A stretch of DNA of 64,000 nt from Tepidicella xavieri (GCF_004363315.1 NZ_SNYL01000006.1:120744-184743); one strand, 5' to 3'. Shown: positions 47,059 through 58,295, numbered from the stretch's first letter. Notes: generated by a model from the letters alone, not told the origin. Made by a program: numbers and translations.

Positions 47059-48284
47059 GGCCGAGCCTCCGCCGTGCGACGCCCCACGCCCAGCGCCGCA
47101 TACACCGACAGCAGCAGCACGACCGCCGCGCCCGCCAGCGTGACGCCGTACCAGCCCCGATCCATGAAAGCCCCAAAGATCAGCGGCGAAATGGCAAAGC
47201 CCACATCCAGCCCGGAATACACCGTGCCGTACACCCGGCCAGTGGCCCCCTTGGGCGTGGCGCGGCGAATCATCATGTCGCGGCTCGGGCCGGCGATGCC
47301 CACGGCAAAACCGGTGGCCGCCAGCACGATCATGGTGCCCAATCCGCCCAGCCAGCCGGTGGCAGCCAACAGCATCAGCCCTGCCCCCACCGCCATGCAG
47401 CCGCCGACCACGCGATCGGTGTGCGCCGCCTTGCCGGCCACGAAGCCACCCACGGCCATGCCCACGGCACCGCACAGCATATAAGCCGTCAGCGTGAAGG
47501 TGGCGGCTTGCAGGCTGACCGCGTGCACCGCCTTGAGGATGGAGGCGGAATAGGTCTGGACGACGGCCAGCGTCATGGTGGACAGGAGGAAAAACGCAAA
47601 ACACCACCAGACCACGGGCAGCTTCATGAAGGCCAGATCACTGCCGCGGGTGGCGCCGGCAGGCCGAACCACCACCTCGGTCTTGAGTTGTTCGCGCTGC
47701 CACACCAGCAAGGCCAGCACCCCCAGGTACATCACGGCCGCCGCCAGATAGGCCGTGCGCCAGTCGGCCATGGCCGCGATGCCGACCAGAAACACCGGCG
47801 CTGCCGCCCAGCCCAGGTTGCCCGTCAGCCCGTGAACGCTGAACGCGTGGCCCAGCCGCGGCGTGGAGACGCGCTGGTTCAGGATGGAAAAATCCACTGG
47901 GTGAAACGGGGCATTGCCCAGGCCGGCCAGCACCGAAACCAGCATCAGCCAGGCATAGCCATCGGCCATCGATGCCACCAGCGCGGCAGCCGTGAACAGC
48001 AGCATGGAGCCAAACAACACCGGCCGCGCGCCCAGTCGATCCACGACAAAGCCCGCGCTGGCCTGCCCGAGCCCGGAGATGACGAAAAACACACTCATGA
48101 GGAGGCCCACCTGCGAGAACGACAGATCGAACTCGCTCATGAGCACCGGAAAAAGCGGCGGCAACAACAAGTGGGTGAAATGCGAAGTGCCATGGGCCAG
48201 CCCCACGAGGGCCATGACCCGAGCATCATCGCGCAGAGGAACGGTTGGCGGTGACGTCGAGGCGTCCAGAGAAATGCTTGACAT
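47055..48284 (-). CDS. MFS transporter
   Basis: 409 residues and about twelve membrane helices. The MFS motif A-like loop GFVVDRLGARPV follows helix 2. A cytoplasmic loop lies between helices 6 and 7 (REQLKTEVVVRPAG). Its ATGA overlap with the ALS-like gene suggests uptake or export of that enzyme's substrate or product. It diverges from the hydroxyacid dehydrogenase gene with an 88-base gap. Substrate unknown. Confidence 0.88.
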   Translation of the reverse strand: MSSISLDASTSPPTVPLRDDARVMALVGLAHGTSHFTHLLLPPLFPVLMSEFDLSFSQVGLLMSVFFVISGLGQASAGFVVDRLGARPVLFGSMLLFTAAALVASMADGYAWLMLVSVLAGLGNAPFHPVDFSILNQRVSTPRLGHAFSVHGLTGNLGWAAAPVFLVGIAAMADWRTAYLAAAVMYLGVLALLVWQREQLKTEVVVRPAGATRGSDLAFMKLPVVWWCFAFFLLSTMTLAVVQTYSASILKAVHAVSLQAATFTLTAYMLCGAVGMAVGGFVAGKAAHTDRVVGGCMAVGAGLMLLAATGWLGGLGTMIVLAATGFAVGIAGPSRDMMIRRATPKGATGRVYGTVYSGLDVGFAISPLIFGAFMDRGWYGVTLAGAAVVLLLSVYAALGVGRRTAEARP

Positions 48285-48372
48285 GTGACGAATCGTAAGC
48301 GAAACCCCGCAAACGTGCTGTCATGACACATCCGCGGACAGGCACAGCGCCAGACACGGGCACAATAGCCGC

Positions 48373-49380
48373 ATGAACATCGTGATCCTTGACGACTACC
48401 AGGACGCCGTGCGCAAGCTGGCCTGCGCGGCGAAGCTCGAACCCTACCCGGCCAAGGTGTTCACCAACAACGTCAAGGGCGTGGGCCAGCTCTCGGTGCG
48501 ACTGCGTGACGCCGAGATCGTGGTACTGATCCGCGAGCGCACCCAGATCACCCGGCAGTTGATCGAGAAGCTGCCCAAGCTGCGGCTGATCTCCCAAACC
48601 GGTGCCGTGGGCCGGCACATCGATGTGGCCGCCTGTACGGAACACGGCGTGGCGGTGGCCGAAGGCGTGGGCTCGCCCATCGCGCCGGCCGAACTGACCT
48701 GGGCCCTGATCATGGCGGCGATGCGCCGCATCCCCCAGTACGTGGCCAATCTCAAGCACGGCGCCTGGCAACAATCGGGGCTCAAAGCCGCCGCCATGCC
48801 ACCGAATTTCGGCATCGGCATGGTCTTGCGCGGCAAGACGCTGGGCATCTGGAGCTACGGCAAGATTGGCCAGTTGGTGGCCGGGTACGGGCGTGCCTTC
48901 GGCATGCGGGTGATCGTCTGGGGCGGCGAAGCCAGCTGCCAGCGTGCTGCCGCCGACGGCTATGAAATCGCGCCCAGCAAGGCGGCGCTGTTTCAGGAAT
49001 CCGACGTGCTGAGCCTGCACCTGCGCCTGGGAGACAGCAACGTGGGCTGCGTGACGCTGGATGACCTGAACCTGATGAAGCCGACCTCGCTGTTGGTCAA
49101 CACCTCGCGCGCCGAGCTGATCCAGCCCGACGCCTTGGTCGCTGGCCTCAACCGGGGCCGCCCCGGCATGGCAGCGGTGGACGTGTTCGAGTCTGAGCCC
49201 ATATTGCAGGGCCACGCGCTGCTGCGCCTGGAAAACTGCATCTGCACGCCGCACATTGGCTTCGTGGAGCAGGAAAGCTACGAAAAGTACTTTTCTGCGG
49301 CGTTTGACAACGTGGTCAACTACATCAAAGGCACGCCCACCAACATCGTCAACCCGGGGGCCTTGCAATACCATCGCTAG
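48373..49380 (+). CDS. D-isomer-specific 2-hydroxyacid dehydrogenase family protein
   Basis: 335 residues. The N- and C-terminal catalytic halves surround an NAD domain. The nucleotide loop reads GIWSYGKIG, so one glycine of the usual GxGxxG is Ser. The catalytic Arg is in NTSRAELI, Glu near FESEP and His in TPHIGF. It interconverts a 2-oxoacid and a D-2-hydroxyacid. Divergent from the MFS/ALS-like pair, so a shared 2-oxoacid pathway is plausible. Confidence 0.85.
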   Translation: MNIVILDDYQDAVRKLACAAKLEPYPAKVFTNNVKGVGQLSVRLRDAEIVVLIRERTQITRQLIEKLPKLRLISQTGAVGRHIDVAACTEHGVAVAEGVGSPIAPAELTWALIMAAMRRIPQYVANLKHGAWQQSGLKAAAMPPNFGIGMVLRGKTLGIWSYGKIGQLVAGYGRAFGMRVIVWGGEASCQRAAADGYEIAPSKAALFQESDVLSLHLRLGDSNVGCVTLDDLNLMKPTSLLVNTSRAELIQPDALVAGLNRGRPGMAAVDVFESEPILQGHALLRLENCICTPHIGFVEQESYEKYFSAAFDNVVNYIKGTPTNIVNPGALQYHR

Positions 49381-49407
49381 GCGGCACGGCCACCCGCGCC
49401 AACGCCA

Positions 49408-51501
49408 TCAGGTCTGGGGCTTGTCGCCATCATCGCTCGACGGGGGCGCCGCCTTGGGCGCCAGCTCCCAGTCGCTGAGATCGAAGTCCAGCATGTAATC
49501 GTCCGCGGCTGGCGAAGGAGCCGCAGAAGGCGCGGCGACTGGCGCAGCGGCGGGCTCAGGCACGGCAGGGAATTCGAAGTCCAGCAGCGGCGCAGCAGCG
49601 GCCGCACCGGCCATGCCTGCCGCGGAGCGGGCAGCGAGATCGTTGACCGATTTCCATCCCGCAGGGTCCATCGGTCCGGGCTGCCCTGGGGTATCGGTGC
49701 AGGCATCCTGGAGGTCGAGCACCCCTTTGAGCATCAACAGATCGTCAAAGGCCGCCAGTGTGCGAACCCGCATGAGCCCGTCTGGAGCACCCGGCTGAGA
49801 CGCCAAGGCCTGACACACCAGATCCAGGGCGGCCGTGGTCGGCCAGACGCGGACGATTGACGGCATGAGCGTGGCGTCGTCATCGAGATGGCGCGGCGCG
49901 GCCACATCATGCCCTGCGGGGGCGAGGCGCTGATAATGAGATTCATAAAAGCGCTGCGCCAAGGCCTGATCGGACTCGGTGCCATGGGTGGCTGCCAGGT
50001 GCAACCACAGCACATAAGGCGCTTCGCTGGCACGCGGATGCGCCGTGACGAATTCGTTGAGCAGTGCCATGGCTTCGGCATATTGACCGATCGACTCGCA
50101 AAAGCGCGCACGCTGCCAGAGATCCTCCAACGCCTCCACATTCAGCGGCGTGATGGGCACTTCGTGAAACATGGACTCCCGCGCATCGGTGACCTCCAGC
50201 CCATCTACCGACCCGGTGGGCAGCCAACTGGGCTGGGCGGCATGGGGAGCCGGCTTGGGCGCAGGTGCAGCCGAGACCTCCGCTTGCACGGGCACAGCCA
50301 CTGCGGCGGCGACAGCGCGGTCGGCGGTCTGGGCAGCGGAAGCAGAAGACGAGACAACGGCAGGCTCACTGGTGGGCTGGGAATTGGCGGGTAATGAAGA
50401 CTCCCACCAAGGCGCCGTCGGCGCGGCAGCGGCCGCCGCTTGCCGGCGCATGCGCAGCGCATACCACAGCCCCCCCAGGAGCAACAGTGACAACCCGCCC
50501 AGACCGTAAACCAGTGTCGGGGAAGCCGAGGCTCGCTGCGCCGCATGCAGTTGCGCGTTGACACTCTCCAGCGCGAGCCTGAGCCGTTCCTGCTCCGCAC
50601 GCAGAGCTTCGACCTCCTGCTGCAGCGCCCGAGTCTGCTCGGCCGCGGCATCGTCAGCAGCAGCGGCAACATCGCCCTGCCCCGCCACTGTCCCCCCACC
50701 GTCATCGGCCCCTGAGCCGGCAGGGTTCAGAGGGTTGGCCGCCGAAGGCAGTTCCACCGGGTCAAGCTGCAAGCGTGAGCCGCCCGTGGGAGCCTCTGTC
50801 ACCGGGGAGGCTGCGCCGTTGGCGGGTTGGGAAGCGTCCTCCGCGGCAGCGGCGGCCATGGCCACGGGCAACGGCCGGGTTTTGGAAAGCATGCGCGTGA
50901 CCGCGGCCGGCCGAGGCGCCGGGGCTGATAGGCGTATCGGCGTTTGCGGCCCGAGATCCGGCGCATCGGTTGTGCGCGGGGTGGCAGGCGCAGCAGGCAT
51001 CACCGCTCGGGCAGGCGGCGGCAGCACCAAGGGGGCTGCAGGCGGGGTGACAGGGGCAGCCACCGAGGTGGCCGCAGACGCGGAAGGTTGCGCCAGGGCA
51101 GGCCCGGGCGCGGAGGAAACTGCGCGCGGCGGCTCCACATCGGCCAGCAAGGTGTAGCTGCGGCGAAAAGGTGTCTGACAACCGGCCTGGAGAACCAGGG
51201 TCACGATCGGCTCATTCACCGGCTCGGAGGTCTGCACGCGCAGGGCGCCTGTCCCATCCGCACCGATTCTGTGAATGGCCGCAGACACCGCGGTGGGTGG
51301 CACGCGCACGTCGCCGTAGATCACCTCCGCCTGAAGGCACAGGCCTGTGGCGGCGTCGGACGCATCGATGCGGCTCTGTACCAAAATATCCAGCGGGCGG
51401 CCGATGATCACACTGCCCTGCGTGGCGCCGAGAGAGACCGCCACAACCTGGGTGGCTGTCACGAACAGCGCACTTCCCACCGCCAGCTTGAGCATGTTCA
51501 T
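49408..51501 (-). CDS. fimV: FimV-like polar/pilus assembly protein
   Basis: 697 residues. Signal peptide (1-22), an N-terminal FimV-type beta domain (LGATQGSVIIGRPLDI, ~24-125), a long Ala/Pro-rich periplasmic spacer (~126-285), a coiled coil (~287-322), a membrane helix (329-349), and an acidic cytoplasmic C-terminus with TPR-like helices (~440-600). FimV scaffolds type IV pili and polar localisation. No LysM domain is clear. The family-typical asd-fimV-truA context is absent, so it may be a FimV paralogue. An ATG two codons downstream is an alternative start. Confidence 0.75.
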   Translation of the reverse strand: MNMLKLAVGSALFVTATQVVAVSLGATQGSVIIGRPLDILVQSRIDASDAATGLCLQAEVIYGDVRVPPTAVSAAIHRIGADGTGALRVQTSEPVNEPIVTLVLQAGCQTPFRRSYTLLADVEPPRAVSSAPGPALAQPSASAATSVAAPVTPPAAPLVLPPPARAVMPAAPATPRTTDAPDLGPQTPIRLSAPAPRPAAVTRMLSKTRPLPVAMAAAAAEDASQPANGAASPVTEAPTGGSRLQLDPVELPSAANPLNPAGSGADDGGGTVAGQGDVAAAADDAAAEQTRALQQEVEALRAEQERLRLALESVNAQLHAAQRASASPTLVYGLGGLSLLLLGGLWYALRMRRQAAAAAAPTAPWWESSLPANSQPTSEPAVVSSSASAAQTADRAVAAAVAVPVQAEVSAAPAPKPAPHAAQPSWLPTGSVDGLEVTDARESMFHEVPITPLNVEALEDLWQRARFCESIGQYAEAMALLNEFVTAHPRASEAPYVLWLHLAATHGTESDQALAQRFYESHYQRLAPAGHDVAAPRHLDDDATLMPSIVRVWPTTAALDLVCQALASQPGAPDGLMRVRTLAAFDDLLMLKGVLDLQDACTDTPGQPGPMDPAGWKSVNDLAARSAAGMAGAAAAAPLLDFEFPAVPEPAAAPVAAPSAAPSPAADDYMLDFDLSDWELAPKAAPPSSDDGDKPQT

Positions 51502-51599
51502 GTCCTCGTACCGCGAGAGTTGGTATCGTTATACACGCTACATTCTGGCACAAGCACCCCCACCAGCATCCAGCCACGAGACCCGAGAGACTTCCCAAA

Positions 51600-52379
51600 A
51601 TGCCTGCCACCCTCAAAACCCACAGCACTGGGGCCACCCTGGTGCTGACACTGAGCAATCCTGAACAGCGCAACGCCCTGAGCCCAGACATCTACGCGGC
51701 CGGCGTTGAAGCCTTCAATGCCGCCGAACGCAACCCCGATGTGCGCAGCGTCATCCTCACGGGCGAAGGGGCGCACTTCTGCGCCGGCGGCCATTTGCAA
51801 CGGCTGCTGGCCAACCGCCAGCAACCCCCTGCGGTGCAGGCCGAAAGCATCGAAGAGCTGCACGGCTGGATCGAGGTGCTGCGCAGCTTCTCCAAGCCGG
51901 TGGTGGCCGCCGTGGAAGGCGCCTGCGCCGGCGCCGGTTTTTCGCTGGCGCTGGCCTGCGACTTCATCGTGGCCGCGCGCAACAGCGTGTTCGTGATGGC
52001 TTATGCCAACGTGGCGCTGTCGCCCGATGGCGGCGGCAGCTGGCAATTGGCGCGTCAGCTGCCGCGGGCCACGGCCATGCAGTTGCTCATGCTGGGCGAG
52101 CGCGCCAGCGCCGATCGGCTGCAGCAGCTCGGCTTGATCAATCAGCTCACCGATCCCGGCCAGGCCCTGGACAGCGCGGTGGCGCTGTGCGAGCGGCTCA
52201 ATGCCCAGGCCCCCAATGCGCTGGCCAGCATCAAGGAACTGGTCAACGACGCCCCCCAGCAAGCGCTGAGCGCCCATCTGCGGCAAGAGCGCGAACTGTT
52301 CGTGCGCAACCTGCATCACCCCAACGGTGGGGAGGGCATCAGCGCCTTCCTCGACAAACGCCCGCCACGCTACCGCTGA
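51600..52379 (+). CDS. enoyl-CoA hydratase/isomerase (crotonase) family protein
   Basis: 259 residues. The oxyanion-hole motifs are HFCAGGHL (59-66) and GACAGAGFSLAL (108-119). At the usual catalytic-Glu position it has Asp143 in LSPDGGG, as in PaaG-type and other delta-isomerase crotonases, so double-bond isomerisation is as likely as hydration. It is the first gene of a four-gene plus-strand group with Crp, phosphotransferase and acyl-CoA dehydrogenase. Confidence 0.87.
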   Translation: MPATLKTHSTGATLVLTLSNPEQRNALSPDIYAAGVEAFNAAERNPDVRSVILTGEGAHFCAGGHLQRLLANRQQPPAVQAESIEELHGWIEVLRSFSKPVVAAVEGACAGAGFSLALACDFIVAARNSVFVMAYANVALSPDGGGSWQLARQLPRATAMQLLMLGERASADRLQQLGLINQLTDPGQALDSAVALCERLNAQAPNALASIKELVNDAPQQALSAHLRQERELFVRNLHHPNGGEGISAFLDKRPPRYR

Positions 52380-52413
52380 ACTCCACATACCGCGTCACCC
52401 GGGAGACAACCGC

Positions 52414-53163
52414 ATGACCACCCAGTCACTCACAAGACAGACGATGGACGAGCCGATTCTGACAATGGAAGAGCGTGAGGCGATCAACAGCGGTCGCTGG
52501 TTCACGAGTCTTTCCCCTTCACTGCGACACGACATCCTCCGATGCGCCTACGTCAAACGATACAAGGACGGCGATTTGATCGCGGCCCGCGGCGATCCGG
52601 CCACCGAATGGACCGCCGTGGCCAAAGGCGCGGTGCGCGTGAGCTCGACCTCGCTGTCGGGCAAGCAGATCACGCTGACCTACGTGGAGCCGGGCGTCTG
52701 GTTTGGCGACATCGCCATGTTCGATGGCGACCAGCGCACGCACGATGCCTATGCCCATGGCCCCACCACGCTGTTGTGCGTGGCGCGCAACGATTTTCAG
52801 AAGATCCTGACGCTGCACGTGGAGCTCTACGAGGCGCTGCTGCGCCTGCAGGCCCGGCGACTGCGCAACCTCTTTGGCCTGGTGGAAGACCTCAACACCC
52901 TGCCCCTGCGCGCCCGGTTGGCCAAGCAACTGCTGCACCTGGTGCGCAGCTACGGCGTGCCCTGCCTGGCCAACGGCAGCGAAACCCGCATCGGGCTGCA
53001 ACTGGCCCAGGAAGAACTGGCCCAGATGCTGGGCGCATCCCGGCAGCGGGTGAACCAGGAACTCAAATCCATGGAGCGCGAAAACGCCATCCGCATCGAA
53101 CCGGGCGGACTGGTGGTGCGCGACCGCGCGGCGTTGATGCGCATCGCCGAAACCGAACACTGA
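52414..53163 (+). CDS. Crp/Fnr-family transcriptional regulator
   Basis: 249 residues. The cyclic-nucleotide-type beta-roll contains FGDIAMFDGDQRTHDA, which still has the Arg-Thr pair at the phosphate site, though the usual Glu is Asp. A long dimer helix and a C-terminal HTH with QEELAQMLGASRQRVNQEL follow. No Fnr-type N-terminal cysteine cluster is seen. The ribosome site GGGAGA is at 52401. It sits inside the acyl-CoA gene group and probably controls it. Confidence 0.9.
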   Translation: MTTQSLTRQTMDEPILTMEEREAINSGRWFTSLSPSLRHDILRCAYVKRYKDGDLIAARGDPATEWTAVAKGAVRVSSTSLSGKQITLTYVEPGVWFGDIAMFDGDQRTHDAYAHGPTTLLCVARNDFQKILTLHVELYEALLRLQARRLRNLFGLVEDLNTLPLRARLAKQLLHLVRSYGVPCLANGSETRIGLQLAQEELAQMLGASRQRVNQELKSMERENAIRIEPGGLVVRDRAALMRIAETEH

Positions 53164-53187
53164 CTGCCCCCGGAGACCCCATCGGCC

Positions 53188-54285
53188 ATGACTGACGCCC
53201 CCTCCCCCTCGTCCGCTCGTCAGGCCGAAGCCTCCACCCAGAGCCCCCACGCCATCGATACCCCGGCGCTGGAGGGCTGGCTTGCGGCCCACCTGCCCGG
53301 CTTCCAGGGGCCATTGCAGGTGGAGAAGTTTGCCGGTGGGCAATCGAATCCGACCTACCGCCTCATCACCCCCTCGCGGTCATACGTGATGCGGGCCAAG
53401 CCCGGCCCGGTGGCCAAGCTGCTGCCCTCGGCCCACGCCATCGAGCGCGAATTCCGCGTCATGAGCGGCCTGGCCGGCACCGACGTGCCCGTGGCCCGCA
53501 TGCATGTGCTGTGCGAAGACGAAAGCGTCATCGGCCGCGCCTTCTACGTCATGGAACACGTCGACGGCCGCGTGCTGTGGGATCAGTCTCTGCCAGGCAT
53601 GACGCCGGCCCAACGCCGCGCCCACTACCTGGAGATGAACCGGGTGCTCGCCGCGTTGCACCAGGTCGATTTCCATGCCGCCGGCCTCGGCGACTATGGC
53701 AAGCCAGGCAACTATTTCGAGCGCCAGATCGGCCGCTGGAGCAAGCAGTACCTGGCCTCCATCACCCAGCCCATTCCTGAAATGGACCGGCTCATCGAAT
53801 GGCTGCCGGCCCACATTCCGGCCATGGCGCGGGACGAGGCCATGGTCTCCATCGTCCACGGCGACTACCGGCTCGACAACCTCATGTTCCACCCCAGCGA
53901 GCCGCGCGTGCTGGCGGTGCTGGACTGGGAACTCTCCACCCTCGGGCACCCGCTGGCCGACTTCAGCTACCACTGCATGTCCTGGCACATCCCGCCCGGC
54001 ATGTTCCGCGGCATCGCCGGTCTGGACATCGCCGCGCTGGGCATCCCGTCCGAGCAGGAATACATCGCGTGGTACTGCGAGCGCACCGGCTTTGCCAGCC
54101 CACAGGCCCTCATGGCCGATTGGAACTTCTACCTCGCCTACAACATGTTCCGCCTCGCGGCCATCCTGCAGGGGATCGCCAAGCGGGTGGAAGACGGCAC
54201 CGCCTCCAGCGCCCAGGCCCGTCAGTCAGCAGCGGGCGCCCGCCCCATGGCCGAACTGGCCTGGTCCTTTGCCCAGCGAGCCTGA
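53188..54285 (+). CDS. phosphotransferase, ACAD10/11- and LvaA-like (APH fold)
   Basis: 365 residues, an aminoglycoside-phosphotransferase-like kinase. The glycine-rich loop is [10 protein letters not shown] (48-57), Lys71 in MRAKPG, the catalytic HGDYRLDNL gives D226 and N231, and the metal-binding D246 is in DWE. This subfamily forms the kinase domain of ACAD10/ACAD11 and LvaA of levulinate breakdown, phosphorylating the 4-hydroxyl of 4-hydroxyacyl-CoA. An acyl-CoA dehydrogenase gene follows 31 bases later, as expected for that module. Substrate inferred. Confidence 0.87.
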   Translation: MTDAPSPSSARQAEASTQSPHAIDTPALEGWLAAHLPGFQGPLQVEKFAGGQSNPTYRLITPSRSYVMRAKPGPVAKLLPSAHAIEREFRVMSGLAGTDVPVARMHVLCEDESVIGRAFYVMEHVDGRVLWDQSLPGMTPAQRRAHYLEMNRVLAALHQVDFHAAGLGDYGKPGNYFERQIGRWSKQYLASITQPIPEMDRLIEWLPAHIPAMARDEAMVSIVHGDYRLDNLMFHPSEPRVLAVLDWELSTLGHPLADFSYHCMSWHIPPGMFRGIAGLDIAALGIPSEQEYIAWYCERTGFASPQALMADWNFYLAYNMFRLAAILQGIAKRVEDGTASSAQARQSAAGARPMAELAWSFAQRA

Positions 54286-54316
54286 ACACCCCCCGCCCTC
54301 TCCACAGGAGCCCCAC

Positions 54317-55576
<1,260 letters not shown>

Positions 55577-55595
55577 CGGCCAGACGGCCCCAACG

Positions 55596-58040
55596 TCAGT
55601 TGAGCGTGGAAGAGCGCACTTCCGCCAGGGTGGTCAGGCCCTGCAACACCTTTTCGATGCCGTCCTGGCGCAAGGTCCGCATGCCTTCCTGGATGGCCAG
55701 GGCTTGCACCTCGGTGGGGCGTGCGCGGCTTTGAATGAGGTGCCTCATCTCTGGCGAATTGGCCAGCAATTCATGCACCGCCAGCCGGCCGTAATGGCCG
55801 GTGTGGCCGCAGCGGTCACAGCCCTTGGCCTGAGCCACGTGAAGCCGACCATCGCGGCCAAAGCGATCCTGCCATTCTCGAACCAGCGCACCCGCATCGC
55901 GCAGTGGATGTTCTCGCGGCAGTTGGGCCTGGTAGTCGGCGATGAGTTCCTGCTGCAAATCGGCGGTCAATGGCTCCATCACGGCGCAAGCCGTGCACAG
56001 GCGGCGCACCAGCCGCTGCGCCAAAATGCCCTGCAAAGAATCCGCGAACGAGAAGGGGTCCACCCCCAGATCGACCAGGCGCACCACCGTCTCGGCCGCC
56101 GAATTGGTGTGCAGGGTGGAAAACACCAGGTGCCCGGTCAGCGAGGCTTCGATGGCGATCTCGGCCGTTTCTTGATCGCGAATCTCGCCGACCATGATGA
56201 CATCCGGGTCGGCGCGCAGCAACGCACGCAGCGCCGCGGCAAACGTCCAGCCGATTTTGGGGTTGACTTGAATCTGCCTCAAGCCCCGCTGGGTGATTTC
56301 CACCGGGTCTTCGGCGGTCCAAATCTTGCGATTGGGCGTATTGATTTCCCGCAAGGCGGCATGGAGCGTGGTCGTTTTCCCCGAGCCTGTCGGACCGGCG
56401 CACAGAAACAGGCCGTAGGGGCGCTGCACGATGGCCTCGAAAGCCGCCAGATTGCGCGCGCTCAGGTTGAGCTTGTCCATCGGCAGCGGCTCCGACGATG
56501 ACAGGATGCGCAGCACCACGTCTTCGAGGCCATTGGCCGTGGGGATGGTGGCGACGCGCAGCTCGATGGCCAATCCGCCGAATTTGGCGAAGTTGATCTT
56601 GCCATCCTGCGGCTTGCGCCGCTCAGAGATATCGAGGTCGCACATGATCTTGATGCGCGCGATCAAGGCGTTGCGATAACTCGCTGGCAGTTCCAGGTAG
56701 GGCCGCATCTGTCCATCGACGCGAAAGCGGATCACCAGCTTTTCCCGGCCTGGATACGGCTCGATGTGGATGTCCGAGGCCCGCTGGTAGTACGCCTCGG
56801 TGATCATGGAGTTGATGAGCTTGACCAGCGTGTTGTCGGATTGCTCGATCGGGCGCTCGTCTTCGTGGCTGTCGGTGGCTTCCCCTGTGAGCTCCACCGC
56901 CAACTGCATCACATCCACTTCGCTGCCTTTGGCGTCGGCGCGTGGGCCCGGCGCGGGGGCTGCGGCCTTGGGGGCAGCGTTGGCATTGGCCAGATCGCTC
57001 ATGCCGATCTCGCGATAGGCCTTCTTGATCTTTTCGATCAGTTCCCCACTGGTGCTGACCACCGGGATCACCTTGCGCTGGGTGGTGAACTCCAGTTCAT
57101 CGATGACCTTGAACTGCAATGGATCGGTCATGGCCACGACCAGGGATTTGCCCTGATCCAGAATCGGCAGCACCTGCAAGCGCAGCGCCAGCGCGAAGGG
57201 CACACGACGCAGTGCGGCCGCGTCGATCGGAAACTTGGCCAGGTCCACGAAAGGGTAACCCATCTTGCGGGCAATCGCCGTCTGGAGATCGGCGGGCGTG
57301 ACCAGGTTTTTCTCCAGCAGAATCTGACCGAGAGGGCGCTTTTTGTCGCCTTGCTGCAGGCGCAAGACCGCCTCGAGCTGCTCGGCCGTGAGCTTGCCCA
57401 GGCCAATGAGGGCTTGGCCGATGGGCACCGGCTTGAGGCTGCTCTGGCGCTTGAGGGCTTCGAGCAGTTCCTCGGGCGTCTCGACCATGGATTTCTCCAC
57501 CCCTTCGTCCACCACCGGCTCCACAGCCCCCTCGTAGAGCATGGTCTGGGCGAAATCGGCATCCGAAATCAGGGCTTCGTCGCCCTGTCGGATTTCCAGC
57601 CGCACGATGCCGTTTTTGGGCAGGAACACCCGGTAAGGGTCGCCTTCGAGGGTGCGCTTGGGGAATATCCAAAGACCCTGATCGGTTTTCTCGTAGCGAT
57701 AGCAGATACCCGAATACATGGAGCCGTCGCGCAAGAACACGACGAACGACTGCGCCTGCTGGGTGTCTGCGCCTGGCAACCCGGTCGGGCTGAATTCCAA
57801 ATCCGTAGGGGGATGGTGCTGGATGCGCAGTCGCTTGAGCTGATTGAACTTCAGACTCAGGCCCCGCTCATCGCCCCGTGGGCGCAGTTTGATGACCCGG
57901 CGCGTGGTGTCGAAATCGAGCAGATGGCCCGAGACCGAGTTATCGCTCCAGCCCTCGGCGGTACAGGCCAGCACCGGGTCTCCCACCGCAAACACGTCCA
58001 TCCGCTCGATGTTGGGCAATGAAAAGGTGTTTTCAGGCAT
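55596..58040 (-). CDS. GspE/PilB-family ATPase with MshEN-like c-di-GMP region and long N-terminal extension
   Basis: 814 residues, far longer than PilB (~570). Residues 1-180 are an unusual beta-rich extension. At ~205-330 two RxLGxxLxxxGxxxxxxLxxxL-type repeats (PIGQALIGLGKLTAEQLEAV and PLGQILLEKNLVTPADLQ) match the MshEN c-di-GMP-binding domain. The ATPase follows: Walker A GPTGSGKT (549-556), Walker B DPDVIMVGEIRD (611-622), and a C-terminal zinc site (CTAC, CDRC). No other secretion or pilus genes adjoin. The start ATG 58040 follows AAGGAA. Confidence 0.88.
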   Translation of the reverse strand: MPENTFSLPNIERMDVFAVGDPVLACTAEGWSDNSVSGHLLDFDTTRRVIKLRPRGDERGLSLKFNQLKRLRIQHHPPTDLEFSPTGLPGADTQQAQSFVVFLRDGSMYSGICYRYEKTDQGLWIFPKRTLEGDPYRVFLPKNGIVRLEIRQGDEALISDADFAQTMLYEGAVEPVVDEGVEKSMVETPEELLEALKRQSSLKPVPIGQALIGLGKLTAEQLEAVLRLQQGDKKRPLGQILLEKNLVTPADLQTAIARKMGYPFVDLAKFPIDAAALRRVPFALALRLQVLPILDQGKSLVVAMTDPLQFKVIDELEFTTQRKVIPVVSTSGELIEKIKKAYREIGMSDLANANAAPKAAAPAPGPRADAKGSEVDVMQLAVELTGEATDSHEDERPIEQSDNTLVKLINSMITEAYYQRASDIHIEPYPGREKLVIRFRVDGQMRPYLELPASYRNALIARIKIMCDLDISERRKPQDGKINFAKFGGLAIELRVATIPTANGLEDVVLRILSSSEPLPMDKLNLSARNLAAFEAIVQRPYGLFLCAGPTGSGKTTTLHAALREINTPNRKIWTAEDPVEITQRGLRQIQVNPKIGWTFAAALRALLRADPDVIMVGEIRDQETAEIAIEASLTGHLVFSTLHTNSAAETVVRLVDLGVDPFSFADSLQGILAQRLVRRLCTACAVMEPLTADLQQELIADYQAQLPREHPLRDAGALVREWQDRFGRDGRLHVAQAKGCDRCGHTGHYGRLAVHELLANSPEMRHLIQSRARPTEVQALAIQEGMRTLRQDGIEKVLQGLTTLAEVRSSTLN

Positions 58041-58073
58041 GGCTTTTTCCTTGGGGCTGCGCACGAAGCCGGG

Positions 58074-58295
58074 TCACATCCCCAGCACCCATTTGATGAC
58101 GTTCTTGGCCAGGAAGCCCAGCATGCCAAACGACAGCACCAGAAACAGAATGAAAGTGCCAAAGCGGCCCGCTTTGGATTCGCGGGCCAGGTTCAGCACG
58201 ATGAACAGCATGTACAGAATGAAGGCCCCGACGCCGAACGTCAGGCCAAACTGGGCAATCTGCCCCTCGGTGTAGCCGAAAATGGTTCCTTCCAT
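58074..58295 (-). CDS. DUF2788 small membrane protein
   Basis: 73 residues with two membrane helices (~18-36 and ~47-68) separated by the charged turn LARESKAGRFGT. The N-terminus GYTEGQIAQFGLTFGVGA matches the short DUF2788 proteins known from beta- and gammaproteobacteria. Function unknown. It lies 33 bases upstream of the GspE-like gene and 10 bases after the DUF2189 gene, all on the minus strand. Confidence 0.78.
   Translation of the reverse strand: MEGTIFGYTEGQIAQFGLTFGVGAFILYMLFIVLNLARESKAGRFGTFILFLVLSFGMLGFLAKNVIKWVLGM

Noticed and set aside
44575..47484. 969-residue plus-strand frame across the RNA methyltransferase and TPP-enzyme genes
   Set aside because: It runs through two well-supported genes in the wrong frame or strand and has no recognisable domain.
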